A stretch of DNA of 64,000 nt from Gigaspora rosea (GCA_003550325.1 QKWP01000137.1:169554-233553); one strand, 5' to 3'; counted from the first letter of the stretch, positions 40,077 to 51,291 are shown. A program made the numbers and translations. Notes: generated from the letters alone by a model not told the origin.

Positions 40077-40976
40077 TTATTTAAAAAGACGATACAAATA
40101 CGATCTTACATCATTTAAAGAAGAGACTATGACATTGCTATCTACTATCAATCTGGGTAGAACATCGTAATCCCAGAGATCGATGAGAAATACACCAAAA
40201 TAGTATTCCGGTAAATAGCATTCTTTAGCCTTCTCGAATTCCTGGAGTTTTTCTTCGAGGACATTTCTTGAAGCTTGTCTTTCATTGCGAACCACAACAT
40301 GATAAGTTATATCCTTGAGCTCAAATGTTCCAATATAATCAAATCCGGGGTATCCAATATTTGAAACATTATCTTCAAGATCAAAGGGAAAATGATATGC
40401 ATATCTGATTGTGTGAAGATTTATTTTTTGTTGTTTTAATACATCAAAAACTCTTCTGATTGAGTTTGGATCATCAAGTCTCCAAGAAGGTCTCTCAAAT
40501 CTAATTTTTTCTAATCTGTGGCCTGTAGAGAGTTCTTGAATCTTCGTCGATAATTCATTCAAAGATTCTACAATAAAAATACTTTTGATTGAAGAAATCT
40601 TTTGTTTACAAGATATGGTTAATCCACCAGGACAGAAAATAATCCCAGTTGCATTTTTAAAAGATTTAATTTTTTCTTGAAATATAGTAATTTCATTAAA
40701 TCCTAGTTTTTCAACACGAAATCTAACTTGAATAATAAAATAAGTAGAGTTAAAGAAACCCTGAATATCAATACTATCTTTCCCATAGTACGCAATAGAA
40801 AATCTCGAAAAGAATCTACCACCAAGTCTGTTTAATGTATCTAATACTTGAAGTTCACCGATACTTGCTTTGATTTTTGTAAATTTTTTAAGTTTTTCAC
40901 ATTCTTTTGTTAAAAAGTATTCACTCAAATTATGAGTAAACATATATAAATTAAAAGAGGGTCGTTTGAGAGACAT
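40077..40976 (-). CDS. Two-domain degenerate PD-(D/E)XK nuclease-like protein, 299 aa
   Basis: Intact AT-rich minus-strand gene. Residues ~38-142 follow the Mrr/RecB nuclease pattern: GELQVLDTLNRLGG, GKDSIDIQG (D70), then FIIQVRF (Q83, R85 where a Lys is usual) and NATGIIFCPGGLT. Residues ~185-292 repeat the pattern: GFDYIGTFEL (D213), then YHVVVRNE (R230). Both halves end alike (IFIVESLNEL and NVIVSSLNDV). So the protein is a tandem duplication of a nuclease fold in which both catalytic Lys positions hold Arg, suggesting binding rather than cutting. Composition is AT-rich like host DNA, so this is probably a host gene next to the viral block. Confidence 0.6.
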   Translation of the reverse strand: MSLKRPSFNLYMFTHNLSEYFLTKECEKLKKFTKIKASIGELQVLDTLNRLGGRFFSRFSIAYYGKDSIDIQGFFNSTYFIIQVRFRVEKLGFNEITIFQEKIKSFKNATGIIFCPGGLTISCKQKISSIKSIFIVESLNELSTKIQELSTGHRLEKIRFERPSWRLDDPNSIRRVFDVLKQQKINLHTIRYAYHFPFDLEDNVSNIGYPGFDYIGTFELKDITYHVVVRNERQASRNVLEEKLQEFEKAKECYLPEYYFGVFLIDLWDYDVLPRLIVDSNVIVSSLNDVRSYLYRLFK

Positions 40977-42092
40977 TATGATATTGTTAAAAAAAAAAGA
41001 AAAATCAGTATTTTTATAATATTTTGTATATATGATATTAATATAAAACGATTACCAATCTTCTGGGGAAGAATACCCAATTAAAATAATATTTAAAAAC
41101 CATATGGGCAAGAATAACAAGAGAGTAACAGTTAATATGCAAATCAATACTATTAACTATCTGAGCGTGCGCAGCACGCTCACATGCCCGAGGCATTGCG
41201 CAGCACCAACGCAGACGCAGTAAGCAACGCTTACAGCGTCTGACGTTATTAATATATCTATTAGATTAATATGCAGATATGTGAAGAGATGTAGATCTAA
41301 GAAAAAAAAAGGTACTTATTTCTTACGCAAATGAAAAGGTGTACATCGAATCCACGGGACCAAGATCTGCACGAACCAGTTTCGCAAATGAACTGTTTCA
41401 TACATCATATGAAAGTATCGTGACATGGGCAAAAGAGGCTGTCGATCATGTCTATCAAACATATGTCAGGTGGGAAACGACACCGAACTTTTTCGGCGTT
41501 TGTCACTGTAAAAATGGTACTAATGGATCGGGAAATTACGAAAAAAAATATTTTTTATTGGATAAAAAGACGATGCGCAGCTAGAATGCCAACAATTTTT
41601 CGGACAAGAATTAATGTTATAAAAATCACGTTGACACCACGTGCCATGCCGGGTATTTCGGAAATAAACCGACAACTGACCAATTAAAAAATGCGTATTC
41701 CCAGAAAAGAAAAATCATATGATTTTCAGAAAAGTACATGAAAAAGTCAAAACGTGACCCTGTACCACCACTAGGGTGTGATACTGCAGTTTTTGTAATA
41801 AAATCACATACGGTATTTATCACTGTCAAATTAAAAATCAGAATTAGTGGACTGAGCGATTTTTACCGTATGCATGCAGATCAACACTCGCATAAACGTG
41901 ATTAGAAAAAAATAAGACCAGTTCCGCGATGCAGCAAATCACGTTGTTTCACAAAAAAAAATCCAAAACTATTTCTAAAAATGATCGAGGTCTACGAGAA
42001 AAGAAACAATCTGCAAAAAAACTAAACTGAACCGATTAAACCGGTTCAGAATTCTGATAAAATTATAGATCAGATGCTTTTGGGAGGCGAGA
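40977..42092. other. Non-coding stretch with GC-rich hairpins
   Basis: About 1.1 kb with no convincing gene; short plus-strand frames at 41339-41687 have no recognised product. It holds two strong GC-rich hairpins at 41162-41242 and a TGAACCG…CGGTTCA inverted repeat at 42028-42048, 45 bases before the transposase. ATTAATATGCA-type direct repeats flank the hairpin pair. Confidence 0.5.
41162..41242. repeat. Pair of strong GC-rich hairpins
   Basis: TGAGCGTGC-GCA-GCACGCTCA (41162-41182) has a perfect 9-bp stem. CAGACGC-A-GTAAGC-AAC-GCTTAC-A-GCGTCTG (41212-41242) has 13 pairs with one A-A mismatch. The island stands out from AT-rich surroundings. Confidence 0.8.
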
Positions 42093-42955
42093 ATGTCTGT
42101 TCCTGCACTCTTTTCTATCGAGCATATTTTTGCAAGCGAAAATGAATGTATTAGTTTTCTTTTTGATAAGGGAATTCTGTACGAACCTACCAGATGCGAG
42201 AGATGCTCTTCGAAGCTATATCGTGATAAGATTCGTTTCTGTTGCCTGAATAAAAAGTGTCGAAAGTCAGTTTCGATATTCAAGGATTCTTTCTTTGCGA
42301 AGAATCATGTTGATTGTAACAAGGCTATGTTGATCGGGTACCTGTGGTTGTGCAAAATTTCCTATACTTCGATACGGATGATGACAGGTCATTCTCCTGG
42401 CACGATAAGCAGCTATATGAGATTTTTTCGAGAGATGGTTATCGATACGCTACAAGATTCGTGTCAGAAGATAGATAGTAAAGGGATAATTGTCAAGATC
42501 GATGAATCGAAATTCGGAAAGAGAAAGAATTACCGTGAGAGAAGAGTTGACGGGGTCTGGGTGATTGGGGTGTAGAAAAGACGAGCGAAAAGAGATGCTT
42601 TCTTAAAAAAGTGAAGAGGAGGGATTGGGATACGATTCAAAAGGTTATCAAGAGGTATGTTAAAAAGGGGTCTATAGTTAGAACTGATTGCTGCCGGGTT
42701 ATAAAAGCTTAGAAAATTAGGTGTGTTTTTGAGACTGTGAATCATTCCAAGCATTTTAAGGATCCCGATTCTGGGGTTCACATAAACACGATCGAGGGAA
42801 CTTGGAACGGTATCAAGTTACAGATCTCACCACGTAATCGAAATAAGTATTTGATAGAGGGTCACCTTTTTGAGTTTATCTGGCGTAGATCAAACAAGGG
42901 CAATCTATGGGAGGCATTTATCGATGCGTTACGTAGCACTGCTTATTATGAATAA
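42093..42955 (+). pseudogene. IS1595/ISXO2 (Merlin-type) transposase, broken
   Basis: Remnant of a DDE transposase. The N-terminal part has a zinc ribbon (RCERCSSKLY…FCCLNKKCRKS), then a helix-turn-helix-like stretch (SYTSIRMMTGHSPGTISSYM). The catalytic blocks are VKIDESKFGKRK, VRTDCC and HINTIEGTWNGIK, the D-D-(N/E) order of IS1595/ISXO2 and eukaryotic Merlin. It has about two breaks. Clear terminal inverted repeats were not found; the nearest inverted repeat is 42028-42048. Such transposases occur both in giant viruses and in Rhizophagus genomes, so it may have come with the virus or landed later. Confidence 0.8.
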
Positions 42956-43150
42956 AAAAAGATTTATAATCATAAATAAAAAATAGTACATTGTGTTTAG
43001 AAGAATAACCTCATTTTTTTTATTAATCTAATTCTTGGGATTCTAAGTCTTCAAGCTTTCATATTACCCAACAAACTAACAAAATATAAATTTACGAAAA
43101 AAGTATTAGTAAGAAATAAAAAAAAGAAAAAAAACAAGAAAACTAAAAAC
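42956..43150. other. AT-rich spacer before the tandem array
   Basis: AT-rich spacer with no gene. The shift to strongly AT-rich sequence here marks the approximate right edge of the virus/transposase-associated DNA. Confidence 0.4.
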
Positions 43151-44300
43151 TGGTATACTTATCTTTATACCAGTTTTATTTTTCTCCAGGCCCCCAGGTC
43201 TAGACTTCATTTCTGAAAGATCCACATATCTACAAGAAAGAGAAGGTTAGCTAGCTAAAAGAACGAAAAATAGAAAGTAACAAAGAAAAAAAATTACTGG
43301 TACTTAGCTTTCGTACCATTCCCGGGTCTAGACTCCATTTCCGGTAACATTTTCAAGATTCACATACCTACAAGAAAGAGAAGGTTAGCTAGCTAAAAGA
43401 ACAAAAAAAGAAAGAAGTAACAAAAAAAATTACTGGTACTTAGCTTTTGTACCATTCCCGGGTCTAGACTCCATTTCTGGTATCATTTTCAAGATCCACA
43501 TACCTACAAGAAAGAGAAGGTTAGCTAGCTAAAAGAATGAAAAATAGAAAGAAGTAACAAAAAAAATTACTAGTACTTAGCTTTGTACCATTCCTGGATC
43601 TAGACTCCATTTTTCGGCATCATTTTCAAAATCTACATATCTACAAGAAAGAAAAGGTTAGCTAGCTATAAAAACGAAAAATAGAAAGAAGTAACAAAAA
43701 AAAAATTTACTGGTACTTAGTTTTTGTACCAGTTCCAGATCTGGACTCCATTTCTGGCAAGATCCACATATCTACAAGAAAAAGAAGGTTAACTAGCTAG
43801 AAGAATGAAAAATAGAAAGAAGTAACAAAAAAAGAAAAAAATTACAAGTACTTAGCTTTCGTACTATTTCCGGATTTAGACTCCATTTTCGGTGTCATTT
43901 TCAAGATCCATATACCTACAAGAAAGAGAAGGTTAGCTAGCTAAAAGAATGAAAAATAGAAAGAAGTAACAAAGAAAAAAAAATTACCGGTACTTAGCTT
44001 TCGTACCATTCCCGGGTTTAGACGTTATTTCCAGTGCCATTTTCAAATCTACAAGAAAGAGAAGATTAACTAGCTAGAAAAACGAAAAATTGAAAGAAGT
44101 GACAAAGAAAAAAAAATTACTAGTACTTAGCTTTCGTACCATTCCCGGGTCTAGACTCTATTTCTGGGTCATTTTAAGATCCACCTACCTACAAGAAAGA
44201 GAAGGTTAGCTAGCTAGAAAAATGAAAAAATAGAAAGAACAAGAAAAAAAAATATTGGTACTTAGCTTTTGTACTAATTCCAGGTCTAAACTTCGATCTA
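43150..44300. repeat. ~137-bp tandem array, about eight copies, intron-like signals on the minus strand
   Basis: Units repeat every 131-144 bases, marked by GGTTAGCTAGCT (43245, 43383, 43519, 43656, 43787, 43931, 44063, 44203; variants GATTAACTAGCT) and CCCGGGTCTAGAC. Each unit has a small hairpin (GGTAC…GTACC), with matching changes in one copy. Read on the minus strand, each unit has a pyrimidine-rich tract ending CTTTCTTGTAG, the form of a 3' splice site, followed by a conserved block reading ESRPGNGTKAKYQ in one frame. It could be a decayed multi-exon gene or a satellite. Confidence 0.75.
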
Positions 44301-44429
44301 GAAAAGAAAAGAAAAATATTTATATCAATAGTTTTGTAATTTCATCAAAAATAAATATAAAAAAAAATTTAACTAAGATAAAAATCAAATATGTTTTAAA
44401 AAAAACACTATGAAAAGACACGATCAAAT

Positions 44430-45770
44430 TTTTGATAATTATTGGCAAATCTATTTTTAGTATCACGGTAAGGATATTCTATTTTTGTCTTGATTTGTTT
44501 ACACATGATCAAATTTTCAAAATCGATTTTCTCAAAATTATATATATTCGAGTTTTGCTCTTTCTACTGCAAAGACCCCATATGTTGTCTATTATAGTTT
44601 TTACTAGCTATTACAGACTTGGGAGTGGCTGTTTCTTCTTTCCATTTCCAAATATTGATAGAGATTTCTGGATTTATCTTCTCAATCTTATTAAATATAC
44701 AGGAACAAACTAAAGTAGGCATAGAGATTCTATCTAACTTGACTTTTTCTAAATACTGTCAAAACTTTTTTGCTCTAAATATATGCCTTCCTATATGGCC
44801 TGTATGTCCATCCTGATAAGCGAAGTAAGCACCTATTGCTCCTTGAAGATATTTTTCAGATAAAGCATTAGTTTCAGGATCAACTAACCCTGATTATCAG
44901 GATTAATAGCACACTTTGTATTGGCAAGCCTCTTGGGTGTAGAAATAAAAGAACCTCCATAAGTTCATCAGTATGTATAAGATTCTATAAATACCATTTC
45001 TAATCAAAGAAGAATTTTGCCAGATTCTTCTTTCAAGTATGCTTCAATCTTTTGATCAATTTCTCTAGCAGATCTAGTAATATGGTCATCAATATCATTT
45101 TCTGAAAGAATTACATGCATTTCTCTCTGGTGATATGGATAGTGATACTAATTTTATAGTTTTTTATATCCGCACTATCACTACTTCCTTTATATGTATA
45201 TTTTACATAGGTGGCATATACAACCAACGCAGATTTTATTTGATCCTTTTTCTGAAGCTCCATTTTGAGAATATCTGTAATTGCTTCACATGATAATGCA
45301 AATAATTGGGGCATGTATAGGGCATCCACATACTCTATCAGGTTGCCTTGACGCTTATTAAAAGCATATGTGGGATTCTTGTTTGAGGGCACTATGCCTT
45401 CCCATACTACCATTGAAGTTAGATTTGGGTGTTGTTTTTCAGAATCGGGTCTTTTCTCTAAAAATTCTATATTTCCTGAGGGAGGCTCTTCTTTTACAAT
45501 CCCATCTTCTACTTCATAAATTGACCAAAAATGCTTCTCTGAAGCATATTTTTTCTCTTGGTTTATAACTTGTTGGATAGAGACTTGGGTTGCAGGGACA
45601 GCTTCTAGGTCTTGATTATTAACTTGTATTTGAAAAGTTAAATTGGGGGTGCATTGGTTTTTTCTACTTTGATAATGCTGGCGAAGTTTTTGTGGACTTG
45701 GTAAAGTTTTTCCACAGCTAATACATTGACGACTTTTTTTATCTTTTCTAACCATAACCTATTAAGTCTA
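44430..45770 (-). mobile_element. Remnant resembling the front of a zinc-finger plus PolB protein of a virus-like element
   Basis: Minus-strand remnant. The front (near 45.65-45.75 kb) has a C2H2-like finger CISCGKTLPSPQKLRQHY. Further along come stretches such as KRLANTKCAINPDN, DPETNALSEKYLQGAIGAYF and NPEISINIWKWKEETATPK. These resemble the region preceding the polymerase domain in zinc-finger/family B polymerase proteins of Polinton-like or related elements in fungi and animals. No polymerase motifs are visible here. It is decayed, with several breaks, and probably old. The assignment rests on memory of such proteins and needs a search. Confidence 0.4.
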
Positions 45771-47600
45771 ACCTTTAATATATATGTAAACTTTTGCTTA
45801 ATTAAAAATATTTAATTATAGTACTCTCTATATTCAATTACTTTTTCAAACAGTAACAAAAAAATATTATACGATCCAATATGTGAACAAGCTTCGGGAT
45901 AAGGCCCAGAAGTTTGACCGTGCCTTCTCATGATAATTCACTAAAGAAGCCTTGAATTAGTTGGTATTTATTGTTTTTTGAGCTTGCGAAAAAACTTCTT
46001 AAATTTAATCCAAGCTTTTGGATACATATAAGATAACCTTTAAGTCTAACTTTTGATATATATATATATTAATTTTAAGTCTAACCTCTAATCCATAAGT
46101 CTATCTTTTGATATTATTTTTTGCCCCAGATTTGTAAGCTTGAAATAGTTATAAAATGGATTCTTGAATATTAAAAATTATTGGTATATAAGAACCTATT
46201 CTTTAGTCCTTATAATAGTAATTTGATTAAAAGTTAAGTCTAACCTCAAACCTATAAGTCTACTATGTCCGGCTAAATCTAATCTCTTCGAGGTTAGATT
46301 TAGCACTATGCTAGCTGATAATGAATCAGTTTTAGAATTAATTTTAGAATATCATTAAAATTGGTATACAATTTAAGCTTGCAATGCCGTACAAAAAACA
46401 CACTCAGATACTTTATGTCTTCAGTATTTTTTGGCTATTGCAAGGGCAAGCAAGATAGCATACTTTTTTGATATCTTATTTGCATATCAAAATAGGCCAA
46501 GAAGGATATATAAGACATATTCATTTTGGGGACTCAAACCCAAATTCTAATACCAAGGAAACTATTTATATCTAAATTTGAGCCAGAAGAGGTTTTAAGC
46601 ATGAATTTGATAGTGATTAGAAATATGATAGAAGGGTTTGGACGGGGGTTAGAAGTCCTTCTAAATATAATACTGATTTTTTGCCCCAGAACTCCCTTTT
46701 TTGCCCTACTACATGTGTTATTAACATAATAAGAAAAAATTTTTAAATGGAAGCATGCTACATTTCATCTATAATGATTTTCATATATAATTTGTATTAC
46801 ACTATAATCACACTCTAGTTAACTAGTAAATTATCAATTAAGGATTTTTCTCTCAGATGTGTAAATTTAATCAATTCTTAAATATGTAAAATGATACAAA
46901 TTCTTAATGATCTCAAGAGTATATAATTTGATTTTAATAATTTTGAACTTATTAGAATTATTTCAGACTATAATAAGGTTTTTTACTATGTTTTAAGTTT
47001 GTCATACAAAATTGAGTGCTTAAATAGAAGTGTGACTATATGGGGTATGACTATAGAAAGGTCTAACTGTATAATTTAAGATTGTATTTTTTATCTATGT
47101 CATCTTTAGATATTATAACATCCTCACTTTATGAGTTAGCAAAAGTGGTTTAATTGATATTTGACTGTGTTGGTTCCAGTTAGTTGATACTATTACTATT
47201 CAACTATACAAACTTTTTGCCCTCTTCAAATTTTATAAAAGCGACTATTTTTACAGAATATTTTTTTCTTAGCATTTTCAAAATATCAGATTTAGGTTTT
47301 GTATTATAATAGAGTGCTTTTAGGTATTTTTAGCGAGAGATATATCTTCTGCAGGGAGATATATCTTCCAACCAATTAAAAACTGCAAATATCATATAAT
47401 ATACATTCCGAAGTACAGGCATATTTGCACTACTTGGACCATTTTTTACTGATTAACTTTGAACAAAAATTCAACTTGATTTTTTAACTTTATATGCATT
47501 AGTACTTGCACAATCCTATAAAATTCAGTTCAGATTCTGCAAAGCCAATATGACTTACTTTATTAAAATATTTATTTTATTAAAATTAACAATTACAATA
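45771..47600. other. AT-rich host DNA with short repeats
   Basis: No gene supported. It contains several AAGTCTAACC motifs (46.03-46.26 kb), a 15-bp hairpin at 46272-46304, and at about 46.97-47.09 kb a segment homologous to 56.89-57.06 kb (…TGCTTAAATAGA…GTGACTATAT…). That segment ends in GGTCTAACTG-TA, like one end of a pogo-type MITE. Confidence 0.4.
46272..46304. repeat. Long perfect hairpin
   Basis: GCTAAATCTAA (46272-46282) pairs with TTAGATTTAGC (46294-46304). The inner TCTC/GAGG extends the stem to about 15 pairs with one G-T and a three-base TTC loop. Confidence 0.65.
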
Positions 47601-47639
47601 TTATAACATCATATCCCCAATTCAAGCATACACATAAAG

Positions 47640-48532
47640 GCTCCAAAGACAACAACGAACGATACTAGCAAAAAAACATAAGTTAAAAGAAAGAAAAAAA
47701 AAGGAAAAAATCTACTAAAAGCAAAAACACCAACAAGCCAACAAGATGTACTTACTATTAAGAACATCAAAGAGCCACAAACGATATCAACAAACGGCAA
47801 AGTCCAAGAACACCAACGATAACGAAGCCCAAAGTCACCACAAACAACATCTCTAAAGTGAAAAGAATTAGAAAAGGAAAAAAGCATATCTACATGAAGA
47901 AATAAACAAGACTTACTATGAAATCAGCAAAATTGAAGTCACCAATAATAGCACTGAAACGATGAAGCACGGATCTATTATTCTAGCAAAAAAAAGCTAA
48001 GCCAAGAGAAAAAAAAAAGAAAAAAAAATCCACTAAAAGCAAAACACCAACAAGACTTACTTACTAATAAGACCAACGAAGTCTTTACAAGTAAAGCCCA
48101 AGCGTACCAACGACAATGAAGCCTAAAGTCACAATCATCAATAGCTCTAAAGTAAAAAAGATTAGTTGAGAAAAAAAAGTATCCATGTGAAAACAAAGAC
48201 AAGAATTACCATGTTGAAATCACAAATCTAAAACAACTAAAATGGCAAAAGTTAAAATTACCAATGATGGTACCAAAACAATGAAGCCCAAAATCACCAT
48301 ATACAATAGTATCGAAATAATTAGTTGAAGTCAAGAAAATAAAACAAAAGAGAAAAAAAAGTAACAAACCAATCATCAGTGCTGAAATGATGAAAGACAA
48401 AAGTCTGAAAACTCTATACTCTATAGATAATGAACCAAAATAATTAAATCTATTAGAACCACCCAATGCCTTAAGTGCAATAGTGCTAGATAGTTTATGT
48501 GCTCTTTTGTAAATATTGTTATCATCATCCAT
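47640..48532 (-). CDS. Candidate host gene with duplicated hydrophobic exons
   Basis: Minus-strand candidate starting at 48532 (MDDDNNIYKRAHKLSSTIAL) and continuing into a hydrophobic end (LLSFIISALMIG). Downstream, related exon-like units follow at about 48.10-48.17 and 47.76-47.85 kb. Each has a CTTTAG acceptor preceded by a CTAAT branch-like motif and a GTAAGT donor, and encodes similar hydrophobic segments (MIVTLGFIVVGTLGL and FVVTLGFVIVGVLGL). A third, weaker unit sits near 48.27-48.32 kb. This looks like a small membrane-protein gene grown by exon duplication, or its decayed copy. The exact splicing is a guess and no family is recognised. Confidence 0.3.
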
Positions 48533-48913
48533 CTTTAATCATTTCAACTTTTCATATACTATCCAAGCAGGTTGCTGAATGTACAGAGCCAAATTCTCTT
48601 TAACTGATTTGGAATCACCACAAATAACAGCCTATAGCAGTTCAATTAACTCCAAAAAAAAAGCATTAGTTTAGAAAAGAAAAAAAAAACAGTAAAAAAA
48701 AAACCTACAACAAAATGAAAAAAAAGCAGATCAAAAAAAAAACTATACAAAAAAGGAAAATACTTATCTATTATGTGTTTCACCAGTAGGAGATGAACTG
48801 ACCCCTGATCTGGCATTAGTATGCCGGGTGGGTAATATATCTCTCATGGAGATGCATCTCTTGCGAAGATGCCTATAATTTCCTATTATAATAATGCATA
48901 ATAAACTTATAAT
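48533..48913. other. AT-rich spacer left of the hAT-like element
   Basis: No gene seen. A segment near 48.84-48.88 kb (ATATCTCTCATGGAGATGC) resembles one at 47.34-47.37 kb, probably a shared short repeat. The right end carries the left copy of the CTTATAAT target duplication (48906-48913). Confidence 0.4.
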
Positions 48914-51291
48914 TAGAGTTTCTACAAACCTAAATTAAATCAAACTTTAGGCCAAATTTTGGGTTTGATTTGAATTTCAAATCAAACCCAATCTCAAACA
49001 AGTTTTTAAAAAATCTTTAAGTTTGATTTGAAAACAAACTTATTAGTTAAATTTGAGTTTAGTTTAGATTTGAGTTTGAAGTTTGCAAACTAGTTTTAGT
49101 TTGAATAATTTAAATATATTTTATATTTTAAATAAGTTTACTTAAAAATACAAAATTAAAATTAATTAGTAAAATATAGATTATAATTTTTGGGCTTTAA
49201 ATAAACTTATTTAAAATATAAATAAATACCAAAATAATGTATTTTTGAGTGCTGAGCATGTTTATTCAGTGCTAAAAGTTATAATTCATTAACAAAATTT
49301 TGCATTATACAGAATTTTATATATTTTTATTAATAAAATTATAAAAAATACTGTATCATAAAAAATTTTACTAATTAATTATAAATTTATACTCTAAATA
49401 AACTTGTTTAGCACTGAAAATACATTATTTTGGCATATTCCTTTAATTTTCTTAATTTTTCAAATAGAATTTTAGAATTTGGTGCACCCTGCACTATAGT
49501 GCACTTTATAGTAACAAATATAAATAATAATTAGAGTTAGGATTAGAGTTAAATTTGGGTTAAAGTTAGAGTTAAAGTTAAAATTAGTACAGAAGTACGA
49601 GAGGATCATTTTTTGTTAAAAATGCAATGGCGTTATCCTAGTAAAATTTTGAGAATCATAAAAAGAATACACTGCAGTACAGGTGCACTACATTTTATAA
49701 TTCTTTCAAATAAAGATTACAAAATCAGATTTTGATAAAAATTTACCAATTTTACTTATATTGATTTGGAAAATCAAAAAATTAAAGAAATATATACCAA
49801 AATAATATATTTGTTAGTGCTGAACAAGTTTATTTAGAGCTATCTATAATTTATAATTCATTAGTAAATGTTTGCATGATGCAGAATTTTCTATATTTTT
49901 ATTAATAAAAATATAGAAAATTCTGCATTATACAAACTTTTACTAATAAATTATAAATCTGGGCTCTAAGTAAACTTATTTAGCATCAAAAAATATATTA
50001 TTTCAGCATATATTTTTTTAATTTTTTAATTTTTCAAATAAAAATGAGCAAAATTACATGTTGATGAAAATTTACTAATTTTACTCATATTTGTCTGTAA
50101 AATTAAGAAAATTAAAGGAAAATATGCTGAAATAATGTATTTATTGGTGCTAAATAAGTTTATTTAGAGCCCAAATTTATAATTCATTAGTGAATATTTG
50201 CATGATGCAGAATTTTCTATATTTTTATTAGTAAAAATATAGAAAATTTTGCATTATACAAAATTTTACTAATGTATTATAAAATTTTTATTTAAATAAA
50301 CTTGTTTAGCACCAAAAAATACATTATCTTAATATATATTTCTTTAATTTACTAATTTTCAGATCATATGAGTAAAATTGGTAAATTTTCATCAAAGTAT
50401 AATTTGCTCATCTTTATTTGAAAAATTAAGAAATTTAAAAAATATATGCTGAAATAATGTATTTTTTGGTACTAAATAAGTTACTTAAAGCTCAAATTTA
50501 TTATTAATTAGTAAAACTTTATATAATACAGAATTTTTACCATTTTTATGAATAAAAATATTGAAAATTCTGCATCATACAAATTTTTACTAATTAATTA
50601 TAAATTTTGGCTTTAAGTAAACTTGTTTAGCACCAAAAAATACATTTTCCAGTATATGCTCTTTTGATTTTCTTGTTTTTCAAATCAATCTGAGTAAAAT
50701 TAGTAAATTTTCATTAAAATATAATTTTTATTCATCTTTATTTAAAAAATTAAGAAAATTAAAAGAATATATACTGAAATAATATGTTTTTTAGTACTAA
50801 ATAAGTTTAATTAGAGTATAAATTTATAATTAATTAGTAAAATTTATCATAATGCAGAATTTTCTATATTTTTATTAATAAAAATGCAAAAAATTCTGTA
50901 TAATGTAAATATTGTTAATAAATTATAACTTTTAGCACTAAATAAACGTGCTCAGTATTCAAAAATACATTATTTTAGTATTTACTATTAATTTATTTAA
51001 GACCCAAAATTATAATCTATATTTTACTAATTAATTCTAACTTTTATTTAATTAAAAAACTTGTTTAGAATATAAAAATATATTTATATTATTCAAACTC
51101 AAACTAGTTTGCAAACTTCAAATAAAACTCAATTCAAACTTAGTATAATATTTGGGTTTGGTTTGAAATTGATTATTTTTTATTTAAATTTGGTTTTGAT
51201 TTTAAACTTTATAAAATTTATAGTTTGAATTTGGTTTGACTTAGAATTTGATCAAACTCAAATCAAACCTAGCTCAAACTTCAGAACCCTA
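48914..51291. mobile_element. 2.4-kb non-autonomous hAT-like element made of five palindromes
   Basis: Flanked by a perfect 8-bp duplication CTTATAAT (48906-48913 and 51292-51299), the size used by hAT transposons. The ends are degenerate inverted repeats (left TAGAGTTTCT, right complement TAGGGTTCTG), followed by inverted sub-terminal regions rich in TTTGATTTGA, including a perfect 15-bp-arm palindrome at 48960-48990. The interior holds five palindromic units starting near 49226, 49795, 50122, 50445 and 50770. Their spacing is about 325 bp except where another MITE has landed in the first gap. No coding sequence is present, so it must be mobilised by a transposase from elsewhere. Confidence 0.75.
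49482..49695. mobile_element. MITE nested inside the hAT-like element
   Basis: The ends are inverted repeats of about 22 bp (left GGTGCACCCTGCACTATAGT; right complement AGTGCACCTGTACTGCAGT), with a short TTAGAGTTA-rich interior. Its insertion accounts for the enlarged spacing between the first two palindromes. The target duplication was not resolved. Confidence 0.55.

Noticed and set aside
43150-44300. CRISPR array
   Set aside because: Repeats are ~137 bp, imperfect, and have no unique spacers of constant size; the genome is eukaryotic.
46526-46729. A 67-codon plus-strand frame near 46.6 kb
   Set aside because: AT-rich region, no leader, no domain.
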